Source: Patescibacteria group bacterium
Lineage (GTDB): Bacteria > Patescibacteriota > Patescibacteriia > Patescibacteriales > VMTK01
Direction: 5' to 3'
NCBI GenBank assembly: GCA_018896595.1
Contig: JAHIME010000001.1
Coordinates: 1 to 33,239, forward strand
Length of the DNA: 33,239 nt
Shown: positions 1-6,823 of the stretch, piece after piece
Layout: the number at the start of each line of letters is the position of its first letter
Numbering within the stretch: the first letter of the stretch is position 1
The notes under the pieces: model-generated
Databases searched by the model: none
What the model saw: the letters and a program-made list of their open reading frames with translations, nothing else
Told to the model about the DNA's origin: nothing
Program-made: the position numbers and the translations under genes

Positions 1-270
1 GTCCAAGAAAAAATGGACATGCTGGAAAAATATTTGGGCGATATTAAAGTTATTCAAGCTGATTTTGAAGTGGCGATAACCACGCGCCATCATGTCAAGG
101 GTGAGATTTACCGCGCTGAAGCGAATATTGAGCTTCCGCGCGAGCTTTTGCGAGTGGAAAAGACTGAAAAAGATTTGTTTAAGGCGATTGATAAAGTGAA
201 GGACCATCTGAAAATTTCCATAAAAAAATACAAAGAGAAAAGAATTGATAAACGAAAAAAAGAGAAATAA
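1..270 (+). CDS. hpf: Ribosome hibernation promoting factor (HPF/RaiA, S30AE), 5' truncated by window
   Basis: The reading frame is open from base 1, so the N-terminus lies outside the window; an internal ATG at 13 is probably not the true start. The visible part contains the S30AE core: an LEKYL helix end, then the strand segment with TTRHHVKGEIYRAEANIELP, then LLRVEKTEKDLFKAIDKVKDHL and a basic lysine-rich tail. In this family the protein binds the 30S decoding region and inactivates or dimerises ribosomes in stationary phase or stress. The frame ends in a lysine-rich tail right after the S30AE domain, so this is the short form without the long C-terminal dimerisation domain. A ribosome binding site for the next small ORF starts within a few bases of the stop, so the two may be co-transcribed. 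Confidence 0.9.
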   Translation, partial: VQEKMDMLEKYLGDIKVIQADFEVAITTRHHVKGEIYRAEANIELPRELLRVEKTEKDLFKAIDKVKDHLKISIKKYKEKRIDKRKKEK

Positions 271-287
271 TAAAGGAGGGGAAATAA

Positions 288-425
288 ATAAATAATCCAA
301 TAGCGGAGTGGTTGAGAAATAATTCTGACTTGTGCATTATCGGAGTTTTGATTTTATGGGCCGCTGTTGCAGGGCTTGCTTTTACAACAGCTATTTTAAG
401 AAAGCTGGGGTTGACGCGCCGATAA
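288..425 (+). CDS. Possible 45-residue single-pass membrane protein with ATA start
   Basis: A strong Shine-Dalgarno sequence, AAAGGAGGGG at 272-281, lies 8 nt before an ATA codon at 288, and an in-frame TAA at 285 blocks any upstream start. The frame then runs 45 codons to TAA at 423-425. It reads as a short polar N-terminus, a hydrophobic helix (about residues 17-37, including CIIGVLILWAAVAGLAF) and a basic end (LRKLGLTRR), a typical small inner-membrane protein with a positive-inside C-terminus. Most other genes here lack so clear a ribosome binding site. ATA is a very rare start, so either it is truly used, or an ATG has mutated, or the gene is decaying. I do not recognise a family. The hpf gene lies directly upstream and a terminator directly downstream. 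Confidence 0.45.
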   Translation: MNNPIAEWLRNNSDLCIIGVLILWAAVAGLAFTTAILRKLGLTRR

Positions 426-432
426 TAGCGGC

Positions 433-475
433 AAACCCCGTTGCTCGCGAGCACGAGCGGCGGGGTTGATTTTTT
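433..475 (+). terminator. Intrinsic terminator after hpf and small ORF
   Basis: AACCCCG (434-440) pairs with CGGGGTT (461-467), and the interior holds the palindrome TGCTCGCGAGCA, giving a long GC-rich hairpin. It is followed by GATTTTTT (468-475). It separates the hpf unit from secA. Its downstream edge overlaps the proposed secA -35 element. Confidence 0.75.
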
Positions 476-494
476 ATAAGATAATAATTATAAT
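466..494 (+). promoter_or_regulatory. Putative secA promoter
   Basis: TTGATT at 466-471 and TATAAT at 489-494 are separated by 17 bp, a good vegetative sigma-factor match. Transcription would start near 501, leaving a leader of about 18 nt before the secA ATG at 519. The -35 box lies in the descending arm and U-tract of the preceding terminator. Confidence 0.55.
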
Positions 495-518
495 GACATA
501 GTATTAAGTTTTAAGAAT

Positions 519-3254
519 ATGAGCATAATAACTAAAATTTTCGGCGACCCGAATGAAAAGATAATAAAGTCATTGCAGCCGATTGTTGACGAAATTAACG
601 GGCTGGAGGCGAAATTTGAGAAAATGAGCGATGAGGAATTGCGGAGCATGACTGTTAAGTTCAAAAACGAATTAAATGGCGGATTAGAGCGGGATGATGA
701 AGTTTTAAATTCCAAAACAGACGAATTATTGCCGGAGGCGTTTGCCGTAGTCAGAGAAGCGGCTAAAAGAGTATTGGGACAGAGGCATTATGACGTGCAA
801 TTAATCGGCGGCATAATTTTGCACCGCGGCCAGATCGCGGAAATGAGAACCGGCGAGGGCAAAACCTTGGTGGCGACTTTGCCGCTATGCTTAAACGCCT
901 TAGCCGGCAAGGGAGCGCATTTAGTAACGGTTAACGATTATTTGTCGCGCGTCGGAGCTGGCTGGATGGCGCCGGTTTACCATTTGTTGGGCCTCGCGAC
1001 AGGAGTGATTATTCATGACGCCGCTTATATTTACGATCTTGGTTTCAGCGATGATTCCCAATACGACGAGCGGCTGAAGCATTTCAGGCCGGCGGAGCGC
1101 AAAGAAGCGTACGGATGCGATATTTTATACGGCACCAACAATGAATTCGGCTTTGATTATTTGCGCGACAATATGGCGCCGAGCCTTGAGCGGATGGTTC
1201 AGCGAGGGCTTTATTACGCCATTGTTGACGAAGTGGATTCTATTTTAATTGACGAAGCCCGCACCCCGCTGATCATCAGCGCGCCTGCCGAAGAATCAAC
1301 TGATAAATATTTTAAATTTTCCGAGTTGGTACAGAAATTAAAAGAAAATGAAGATTACAATGTTGACGAAAAGATGCGGGCGGCGACCTTGACGGAGGCG
1401 GGAATCGGCAAAATGGAAAAGTGGCTGGGCGTTGATAATATTTATGTTGCCGGCGGGATGCGCGACGTCCATCATATTGAGCAGGCGTTAAAAGCGCGAG
1501 TATTATTTAAGTTAGACAAGGATTATATAGTAAAACCTGCCCGCCAGGCTTCGCCAGGCGATGCGGGCGGGGACGGAGAAGTCATTATCGTAGATGAGTT
1601 TACCGGCCGTTTAATGTATGGCAGGCGCTACAGCGAGGGATTGCATCAGGCGATTGAAGCCAAAGAAGGAGTGAAAATCCAGCGCGAAAGCCAGACCTTG
1701 GCGACAGTAACTTTCCAAAACTATTTCAGGCTGTATAAAAAGCTGGCCGGCATGACCGGCACGGCGGCGACCGAAGCCGAGGAATTCGCCAAGATTTATA
1801 ATCTGGAAACAGTTATAATCCCGACCAACAAGCCGATGGTCAGGCGTGATTTAAATGATTTGATATACCGTTCCGAAGAAGGCAAGTTCAAAGCGGTGAT
1901 TGAAGAAATAAAAAATAGGCGCAAAATCGGCCAGCCGATTTTAGTCGGCACGATTTCCATTGAAAAAAATGAATTGCTCGGCGAGATGCTGGAGCGCGAG
2001 GGGGTTAAGCCGCAAATTTTAAACGCCAAACAGCACGAAAAAGAAGCGCAGATCATAGCTCAAGCCGGCGAGCTCGGCGCGGTAACGATAGCTACGAATA
2101 TGGCGGGCCGGGGCGTTGATATAATGCTTGGAGGAGCGCCTCCGAGCAAGTTCAAAGTTCAAAGTGCAAAGTTCAAAGTTCAGGAAGATGATTATAATAG
2201 AATTTATGAAGAATGGGAAAAGGAGCGCGAAAAAGTCATTGAAGCGGGCGGCTTGCATATTATCGGCACGGAAAGGCATGAATCGCGCCGGATTGACAAT
2301 CAGCTCAGAGGACGGGCAGGCAGGCAGGGCGATCCGGGCTCAAGCCAATTTTATGTTTCAACGGAGGATGATTTAATGCGCATTTTCGGCGGGGACAGGA
2401 TGAAATCGCTAATGGCGGCCTTGCGCGTTCCTGAAGATATGCCGATTGAAAATAAAATCATTTCCAAGTCAATTGAATCGGCGCAAAGGAAAGTTGAAGG
2501 CAATAATTTTGACATCAGAAAACATTTGGTTGAGTACGATGATGTTATAAATAAACATAGAGAAGCGATTTATAAGAGGAGAAGGGAAATATTGGAATTG
2601 GCTGAAAAATCCGGCATCATTCTTGAGATGGTGGAGAATGAGATTGAACAGGTTGTAAGCTTCCATGCCGCCGGCGACAATGTTAAGGAATGGAATTTGG
2701 AAGAGATATACCAAGTTGTTTCAACCATTTTTCCGGTTGAAGAAAAATTAAAAAGCGATTTGGTTGAATTAAGCGGCGCCAGCAAATTGGACAAAGTAAA
2801 AGCGAGAACGGCCATAATTGAATATCTGATAAATTTAGCCGGCAATATTTATGATAAAATCAAGCTGAAAAGCAAGGAAATGGGAATAGATTGGAGCCAA
2901 ATTGAAAAAGCGGTATTAATCCGTTCCATTGACACCTTATGGGTTGAGCATTTGGAAGCGATGGATTATATGCGGCGCGGCATTGGCTTGCGGGGGTACG
3001 GTCAGCGCGATCCTTTGGTTGAGTATAAGAGAGAAGCCTATCAATTGTACAATGAATTGAATAATTTAATTCAAAAAGAGGTTGTTTATTCCATATTCAA
3101 GGTGGCTGATGTAAGCCAGTTCGCCGCCCCAAGTTTGGTTGATCGGGCTAAGCAATTCAGCGCGCCGGCCGATGCCGCCGGCCATAAAGTCGGCAGAAAC
3201 GATCCCTGTCCGTGCGGCAGCGGAAAGAAATATAAAAAGTGCTGCGGAAGGTAA
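519..3254 (+). CDS. secA: Preprotein translocase ATPase SecA
   Basis: SecA is the cytosolic DEAD-like motor that pushes unfolded preproteins through SecYEG. At 911 residues it is near full family length. Visible are the start MSIITKIFGDPNEK, Walker A MRTGEGKT (residues 109-116), DEVDSILIDEARTPLIIS (DEVD 237-240), VDEFTGR, the second motor domain with NMAGRGVDI and GTERHESRRIDNQLRGRAGRQGDPG, the helical scaffold, and a C-terminal SEC-C zinc motif (CPCGSGKKYKKCC). Two stretches break family continuity: residues 340-351 between YIVK and DGEVIIVDE, encoded by a GC-rich palindrome, and about residues 544-555, encoded by a heptamer array. Both stay in frame. A segment near residues 147-195 is also longer than in the Escherichia coli protein. 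A second, diverged copy of the SEC-C tail lies beyond the next gene. Confidence 0.98.
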   Translation: MSIITKIFGDPNEKIIKSLQPIVDEINGLEAKFEKMSDEELRSMTVKFKNELNGGLERDDEVLNSKTDELLPEAFAVVREAAKRVLGQRHYDVQLIGGIILHRGQIAEMRTGEGKTLVATLPLCLNALAGKGAHLVTVNDYLSRVGAGWMAPVYHLLGLATGVIIHDAAYIYDLGFSDDSQYDERLKHFRPAERKEAYGCDILYGTNNEFGFDYLRDNMAPSLERMVQRGLYYAIVDEVDSILIDEARTPLIISAPAEESTDKYFKFSELVQKLKENEDYNVDEKMRAATLTEAGIGKMEKWLGVDNIYVAGGMRDVHHIEQALKARVLFKLDKDYIVKPARQASPGDAGGDGEVIIVDEFTGRLMYGRRYSEGLHQAIEAKEGVKIQRESQTLATVTFQNYFRLYKKLAGMTGTAATEAEEFAKIYNLETVIIPTNKPMVRRDLNDLIYRSEEGKFKAVIEEIKNRRKIGQPILVGTISIEKNELLGEMLEREGVKPQILNAKQHEKEAQIIAQAGELGAVTIATNMAGRGVDIMLGGAPPSKFKVQSAKFKVQEDDYNRIYEEWEKEREKVIEAGGLHIIGTERHESRRIDNQLRGRAGRQGDPGSSQFYVSTEDDLMRIFGGDRMKSLMAALRVPEDMPIENKIISKSIESAQRKVEGNNFDIRKHLVEYDDVINKHREAIYKRRREILELAEKSGIILEMVENEIEQVVSFHAAGDNVKEWNLEEIYQVVSTIFPVEEKLKSDLVELSGASKLDKVKARTAIIEYLINLAGNIYDKIKLKSKEMGIDWSQIEKAVLIRSIDTLWVEHLEAMDYMRRGIGLRGYGQRDPLVEYKREAYQLYNELNNLIQKEVVYSIFKVADVSQFAAPSLVDRAKQFSAPADAAGHKVGRNDPCPCGSGKKYKKCCGR
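1536..1571 (+). repeat. In-frame GC-rich palindromic insert in secA
   Basis: A 36-bp block with complementary ends CCTGCCCGC and GCGGGCGGG and an inner CAGGC/GCCAG structure sits between the codons for the conserved YIVK and DGEVIIVDE segments. It adds 12 residues (PARQASPGDAGG) absent from the usual SecA alignment. Its length is a multiple of three, so the frame is kept. Confidence 0.75.
2126..2183 (+). repeat. Palindrome plus five heptamer units inside secA
   Basis: GCTTGGAGG and CCTCCGAGC form a near-perfect 9-bp stem (2126-2147). It is followed by five 7-bp units at 2149-2183: AGTTCAA, AGTTCAA, AGTGCAA, AGTTCAA and AGTTCAG. They encode SKFKVQSAKFKVQ in the variable stretch between LGG and the EKVIEAGGLHIIGTERHES block, a site where SecA proteins differ in length. 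Confidence 0.75.
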
Positions 3255-3289
3255 TGCGTAGCACGGACTTGAAAATTCCGAGTTTCGTA

Positions 3290-3318
3290 TTGTGTTTTTC
3301 CAAAAAACAATGTAAAAT
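3290..3318 (+). promoter_or_regulatory. Possible promoter of the DUF4143 ATPase
   Basis: TTGTGT (3290-3295) and TAAAAT (3313-3318) are 17 bp apart. The spacer also holds a small AT-rich inverted repeat (TTTTTCCAAAAAA). The match is moderate and nothing else supports it. Confidence 0.3.
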
Positions 3319-3352
3319 GGAAGTACTAATTCCATAATGACGAAAAAATCAT

Positions 3353-4501
3353 ATGTATAAACGAATATTTAAAATAAACAGGAATGCTAATCAAAGTTTC
3401 TTTTTATTTGGTCCTCGCGGAACCGGAAAAACAACATGGCTAAAATCAAATTTTCAAAATTCAATATATTTGGACTTGCTTGATTCAAAGCTTTACAGAA
3501 CATTTTTGGCAAATCCTGAAAAGCTGGAACATTTTATTCCGGCAGACTACAAAGACTGGGTTATTTTAGATGAAGTTCAGAAAGCGCCAAATCTTTTAAA
3601 TGAAGTCCATCGGCTGATAGAAGCTAAAAAATATAAATTTATTTTAACAGGATCCAGCGCCCGTGGCTTGCGTAAAAAAGGAATAAATTTATTGGCAGGC
3701 AGAGCGCTTACTTATTATTTTCATCCTTTAACGCAAAAAGAATTAGGAAAAGATTTTTCTTTGCAACGTTCTTTGAAATTCGGACAATTGCCAATGGCTT
3801 GCACTTCTTCTAATCCGGATAAATTTTTAAATTCTTATATTCAAACTTATCTGAAAGAAGAGGTATTACAAGAAGGGTTAACCCGCAATATAGGAAATTT
3901 TTCCCGTTTTTTGGAAACAGCCGCTTTTTCGCAAGGGGAAATTTTAAACGCTTCCCATATTGCCAGAGAATCTCAATTGGAAAGAAAAACAGTGGAAAAC
4001 TATTTTTCTATTTTAGAAGATTTGCTTATCGGTATTCGCGTGCCGGTTTTTAACAAACGTTCAAAAAGAAAGCTGATTTCTCATAACAAATTTTATTATT
4101 TTGATGTTGGAATTTTTCGCTCTTTAAGGCCGCGCGGCCCGTTAGATTCCGAAAGTGAAATAGACGGAGCGGCGCTGGAAACATTGTTTTTGCAAGAAAT
4201 TCGCGCGTTAAACGATTATTATAATTTAGGTTATAAAATATATTACTGGCGTTCCGCGACCGGTCTGGAAGTTGATTTTGCGCTTTATGGCCCAAAAGGC
4301 CTGTTGGCTTTTGAAATTAAGCGAAAATCATCTATTTTTAAGAAAGATTTAAAAGGACTGCGCGCTTTTTCCCAAGATTATCCTGAAGCTAAATTGTTTG
4401 TTTTTTGTTCAACGGATAAAAAAGAATATCATGGAGATATTCAAGTTTTGCCGATAGAGACGGCTTTAAAAAATTTAAAAGAGATATTGCTTCAGGAATA
4501 A
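3353..4501 (+). CDS. AAA-family ATPase with DUF4143-type C-terminal domain
   Basis: A 382-residue protein of the AAA_14/DUF4143 type. Residues 1-125 form the ATPase core: Walker A GPRGTGKTT (20-28), Walker B WVILDEVQK (69-77), and the sensor-like ILTGSSARGL (97-106). A winged-helix-like middle region follows (SHIARESQLERKTVENYFSILEDLLIG). The C-terminus contains EVDFALYGPKGLLAFEIKRKS, the family's degenerate PD-(D/E)XK nuclease-like strand pair. The cellular role of this family is unknown; it is patchily distributed and often looks horizontally acquired. Here it splits the secA-secD interval and is bracketed by two copies of the SecA C-terminal tail, which suggests insertion or recombination at the secA 3' end. 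The ATG at 3353 gives the standard short N-terminus before the ATPase core. Confidence 0.9.
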   Translation: MYKRIFKINRNANQSFFLFGPRGTGKTTWLKSNFQNSIYLDLLDSKLYRTFLANPEKLEHFIPADYKDWVILDEVQKAPNLLNEVHRLIEAKKYKFILTGSSARGLRKKGINLLAGRALTYYFHPLTQKELGKDFSLQRSLKFGQLPMACTSSNPDKFLNSYIQTYLKEEVLQEGLTRNIGNFSRFLETAAFSQGEILNASHIARESQLERKTVENYFSILEDLLIGIRVPVFNKRSKRKLISHNKFYYFDVGIFRSLRPRGPLDSESEIDGAALETLFLQEIRALNDYYNLGYKIYYWRSATGLEVDFALYGPKGLLAFEIKRKSSIFKKDLKGLRAFSQDYPEAKLFVFCSTDKKEYHGDIQVLPIETALKNLKEILLQE

Positions 4502-4568
4502 AGCCGGTAGAAATAATCCTTGCTTGTGCGGCAGCGGCAAAAAATATAAAAAGTGCTGCGGAGAATAG
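4500..4568 (+). pseudogene. Orphan SEC-C zinc-tail fragment of a diverged secA
   Basis: In a frame different from the preceding ATPase gene, 4500-4568 reads KAGRNNPCLCGSGKKYKKCC, then GE and a stop. This parallels the true SecA end KVGRNDPCPCGSGKKYKKCC, then GR and a stop. By hand alignment 53 of 66 bases match, and most mismatches are silent or third-position. The fragment therefore looks like a formerly translated secA tail that diverged under protein-level selection. It has no start codon or ribosome binding site of its own. Confidence 0.85.
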
Positions 4569-4594
4569 GGGGAAATAGCAAATATTAGCCATGC

Positions 4595-4623
4595 TTGCAT
4601 TTTTAATAAATTTGCTTTAAAAT
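4595..4623 (+). promoter_or_regulatory. Possible secDF promoter
   Basis: TTGCAT (4595-4600) and TAAAAT (4618-4623) lie 17 bp apart downstream of the SEC-C fragment. A long hairpin repeat lies between this site and secD. The -35 match is weak. Confidence 0.3.
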
Positions 4624-4658
4624 AATAATAGCTTTGGATTACGAAATACCGTTTTGCT

Positions 4659-4730
4659 GTCATTCCCGCGAAAGCGGGAATCTAGGAGTTAGGCGAGTAA
4701 AATCTGGATTCCCGCTTTCGCGGGAATGAC
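4659..4730 (+). repeat. Paired inverted repeat with ATTCCCGC-GCGGGAAT cores
   Basis: Two copies of the core ATTCCCGCGAAAGCGGGAAT in opposite orientation, each flanked by GTC/GAC, form a 72-bp imperfect palindrome. The same arrangement recurs at 27968-28038, and a single arm occurs at 16928-16955. Each core is itself a hairpin. The core fits the ATTCCC-N8-GGGAAT pattern known as dRS3 in Neisseria, a resemblance rather than proof of common origin. It lies in the 5' leader region of secD. Confidence 0.9.
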
Positions 4731-4754
4731 AAAGCAGTAAAGGTATTTTTATTT

Positions 4755-6818
4755 ATGCAAGAAAATATATTGCAAAAAATATTTCAGCCAAGCGCACGGG
4801 GCAAAGTGCGCTGGGTTTTTGTTTTGATAATGATACTTGTTTTTGCCGCGTCTTTGGTTGATGCCGGGCAATATTATAATAAAGCGGTTGATAAATTTAA
4901 TTTGCCATTGCCTCATACCAAAGAAATTCCTTTTAGATTGGGGTTGGATTTATTGGGCGGCACCCATTTGGTTTATCAAGCCGATGTATCCGCTATAGAA
5001 GATAAAGACAGGGACAGCGCCGTGGAAGGAGTAAGGGATGTTATTGAGCGCAGAGTCAATATTTTCGGCGTTAGCGAGCCGATTGTGCAGGTTAACAAGA
5101 CCGTTGACGGAGATTACAGGGTAATTGTTGAGTTGGCCGGCGTAAAAAATGTTGACGAGGCGATTAAAATGATCGGCGAGACGCCCTTGCTTGAATTTAA
5201 AGAAGAAAGCGCGGAGACGAGGGAATTAACGGAAGAAGAAAAAAATCAGCTTAATCAATTTAATATGAGCGCGGAAAAGCGGGCGGAAGAAATTTTGGGC
5301 AAAGTTTTGTCCGGCGGAGATTTTTCCGCTTTGGCGAAAGAATTCAGCGAAGACAGCGCGACAAAGGATACCGGCGGCGATTTGGGATGGATCACAGAAA
5401 AAGACAATCCGGAGATTTTCAATTTGGCGAAAGGAATCGCGGCTGGCAAAACAAGCGCTGATTTGCAGCGGACCGGCCATGGCTATGAAATTATAAAAGC
5501 GGAGGAAAAGCGTGTTAAAAAAGATCCGTTTACCGAGCTGGAAGAAAAAGAAGTAAAGGCTTCGCACTTGTTAATCTGCAATAAGGACATAAACGGCTGC
5601 GAAAACGGTTTGACGAAAGAAGAGGTGTACGCGAAAATCAAGGAAATTAAAGAGCAGGCAACCCCGCAGAATTTTACCGATTTGGTTAAACAGTATTCAA
5701 CCGAACCCGGCGCCGGCCAAATCGGCGGCGAATTGGGCTGGTTTGGAAAAGGCATGATGGTCAAGCCGTTTGAAGACGCGGTTTTTGAGCAAAAGACCGG
5801 CACAATTTCGTACGTGGTTGAAACCCAGTTCGGCTACCATTTAATTTACAAGCAGGATGAGCGCTCGGTGGAAGAATACAATATAAAGCATATCTTGGTA
5901 AAAACAAAATTAGCGGAAGATATCACAGGCCCGCAGAGCGAATGGAAAATTACCGAGCTTACCGGAAAGAATTTAAAAAGAGCGGCGGTGGAATTTAATC
6001 CTAATGATAATTCCCCGGAAGTGGGATTGGAATTTGACGATGAAGGCGCGAAAATGTTTGAAGAAATCACCAGCCGCAATGTCGGAAAACAAGTAGCCAT
6101 CTTTTTGGACGGCCTTCCAATCAGCGCGCCGACCGTTAATGAAAAAATCACCGGCGGCAAGGCTGTCATTACCGGAAAATTCAATATAAAAGAAGCTAAG
6201 TTATTGGTGCAGCGCTTAAATGCCGGCGCTTTGCCGGTGCCGATCAATCTTATGAATCAGCAGACCGTAGGGGCAAGCTTGGGCCAAAAATCAATAAATA
6301 ACAGTTTGCGCGCCGGCGTAATCGGCTTGATTTTAGTCGCTTTATTTATGATTATTTATTATCGCTTGCCCGGTTTGCTGGCGGTTTTAGCGCTGTCTGT
6401 TTACGGAATTTTGGTTTTAGCCGTATTCAAGCTTTGGCCGGTAACTTTGACTTTATCCGGTTTGGCTGGCTTTATTTTATCAATCGGCATGGCGGTTGAC
6501 GCCAATGTTCTTATTTTTGAGCGCGTAAAGGAAGAATTGCGCTTTGGCAAGCCGTTGGATAATGCCATTGAAGAAGGATTTACGCGCGCCTGGCCGTCAA
6601 TCCGCGACGGCAATTTTTCAACCCTGATTACCTGTTTTATTTTAATTCAATTTACCACAGGCACTGTCAAAGGATTCGCGATCACTTTGGGCTTAGGTAT
6701 TATAGTTTCTATGTTCAGCGCCATTGTCATAACTAAGAATTTTTTTAAATTAATAGAGGGAGAATGGCTGGAAAAGAATAAATGGCTGATTGGAGTAGCT
6801 AAAAATCCTAAATCCTAA
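4755..6818 (+). CDS. secD: SecD with inserted parvulin (PpiC) domains
   Basis: SecD works with SecF to pull translocating proteins out of SecYEG using the proton gradient. The N-terminus has one membrane helix (about 18-36) and the family segment FRLGLDLLGGTHLVYQ (60-74). The P1 domain is recognisable at ERRVNIFGVSEPIVQV and again from ITELTGKNLKRAAVEF through VAIFLDGLPISAPTVNEKITGG. Five membrane helices follow (about 520-670), including SGLAGFILSIGMAVDANVLIFERVKEEL. At 687 residues it is clearly longer than a standard SecD without an insert. About 240 extra residues (about 150-392) hold parvulin modules: residues 171-250 (with GGDLGWI), a complete one at 267-367 (VKASHLL, then GGELGWFGKGMMVKPFEDAVF, then TQFGYHLI), and a lone first strand at 374-385 (EYNIKHILVKTK). 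The insert implies a prolyl isomerase at the extracytoplasmic exit. secF follows after 5 nt. Confidence 0.95.
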   Translation: MQENILQKIFQPSARGKVRWVFVLIMILVFAASLVDAGQYYNKAVDKFNLPLPHTKEIPFRLGLDLLGGTHLVYQADVSAIEDKDRDSAVEGVRDVIERRVNIFGVSEPIVQVNKTVDGDYRVIVELAGVKNVDEAIKMIGETPLLEFKEESAETRELTEEEKNQLNQFNMSAEKRAEEILGKVLSGGDFSALAKEFSEDSATKDTGGDLGWITEKDNPEIFNLAKGIAAGKTSADLQRTGHGYEIIKAEEKRVKKDPFTELEEKEVKASHLLICNKDINGCENGLTKEEVYAKIKEIKEQATPQNFTDLVKQYSTEPGAGQIGGELGWFGKGMMVKPFEDAVFEQKTGTISYVVETQFGYHLIYKQDERSVEEYNIKHILVKTKLAEDITGPQSEWKITELTGKNLKRAAVEFNPNDNSPEVGLEFDDEGAKMFEEITSRNVGKQVAIFLDGLPISAPTVNEKITGGKAVITGKFNIKEAKLLVQRLNAGALPVPINLMNQQTVGASLGQKSINNSLRAGVIGLILVALFMIIYYRLPGLLAVLALSVYGILVLAVFKLWPVTLTLSGLAGFILSIGMAVDANVLIFERVKEELRFGKPLDNAIEEGFTRAWPSIRDGNFSTLITCFILIQFTTGTVKGFAITLGLGIIVSMFSAIVITKNFFKLIEGEWLEKNKWLIGVAKNPKS

Positions 6819-6823
6819 ATTTT
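6803..6823 (+). repeat. Heptamer array across the secD stop and secF start
   Basis: Three 7-bp units (AAATCCT, AAATCCT, AAATTTT) cover the last secD codons, its stop and the whole secD-secF gap, up to the secF ATG at 6824. They leave no Shine-Dalgarno sequence for secF, so secF is probably translated by coupling. Confidence 0.65.

Noticed and set aside
300..420. tRNA-Ser-like stretch (GCGGAGTGGTTGAGA) near 303
   Set aside because: It resembles a D-loop, but no acceptor stem pairing, anticodon arm or TTC loop follows. The same bases fit better as the small membrane ORF.
3353..4501. DUF4143 ATPase as half of a toxin-antitoxin pair
   Set aside because: No small partner gene lies next to it, only the SEC-C fragment and a hairpin repeat.
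5226..5803. Long open frames on the minus strand within secD (also within dnaK and lysS)
   Set aside because: They are shadows of strongly conserved plus-strand genes, with unlikely composition and no start signals.
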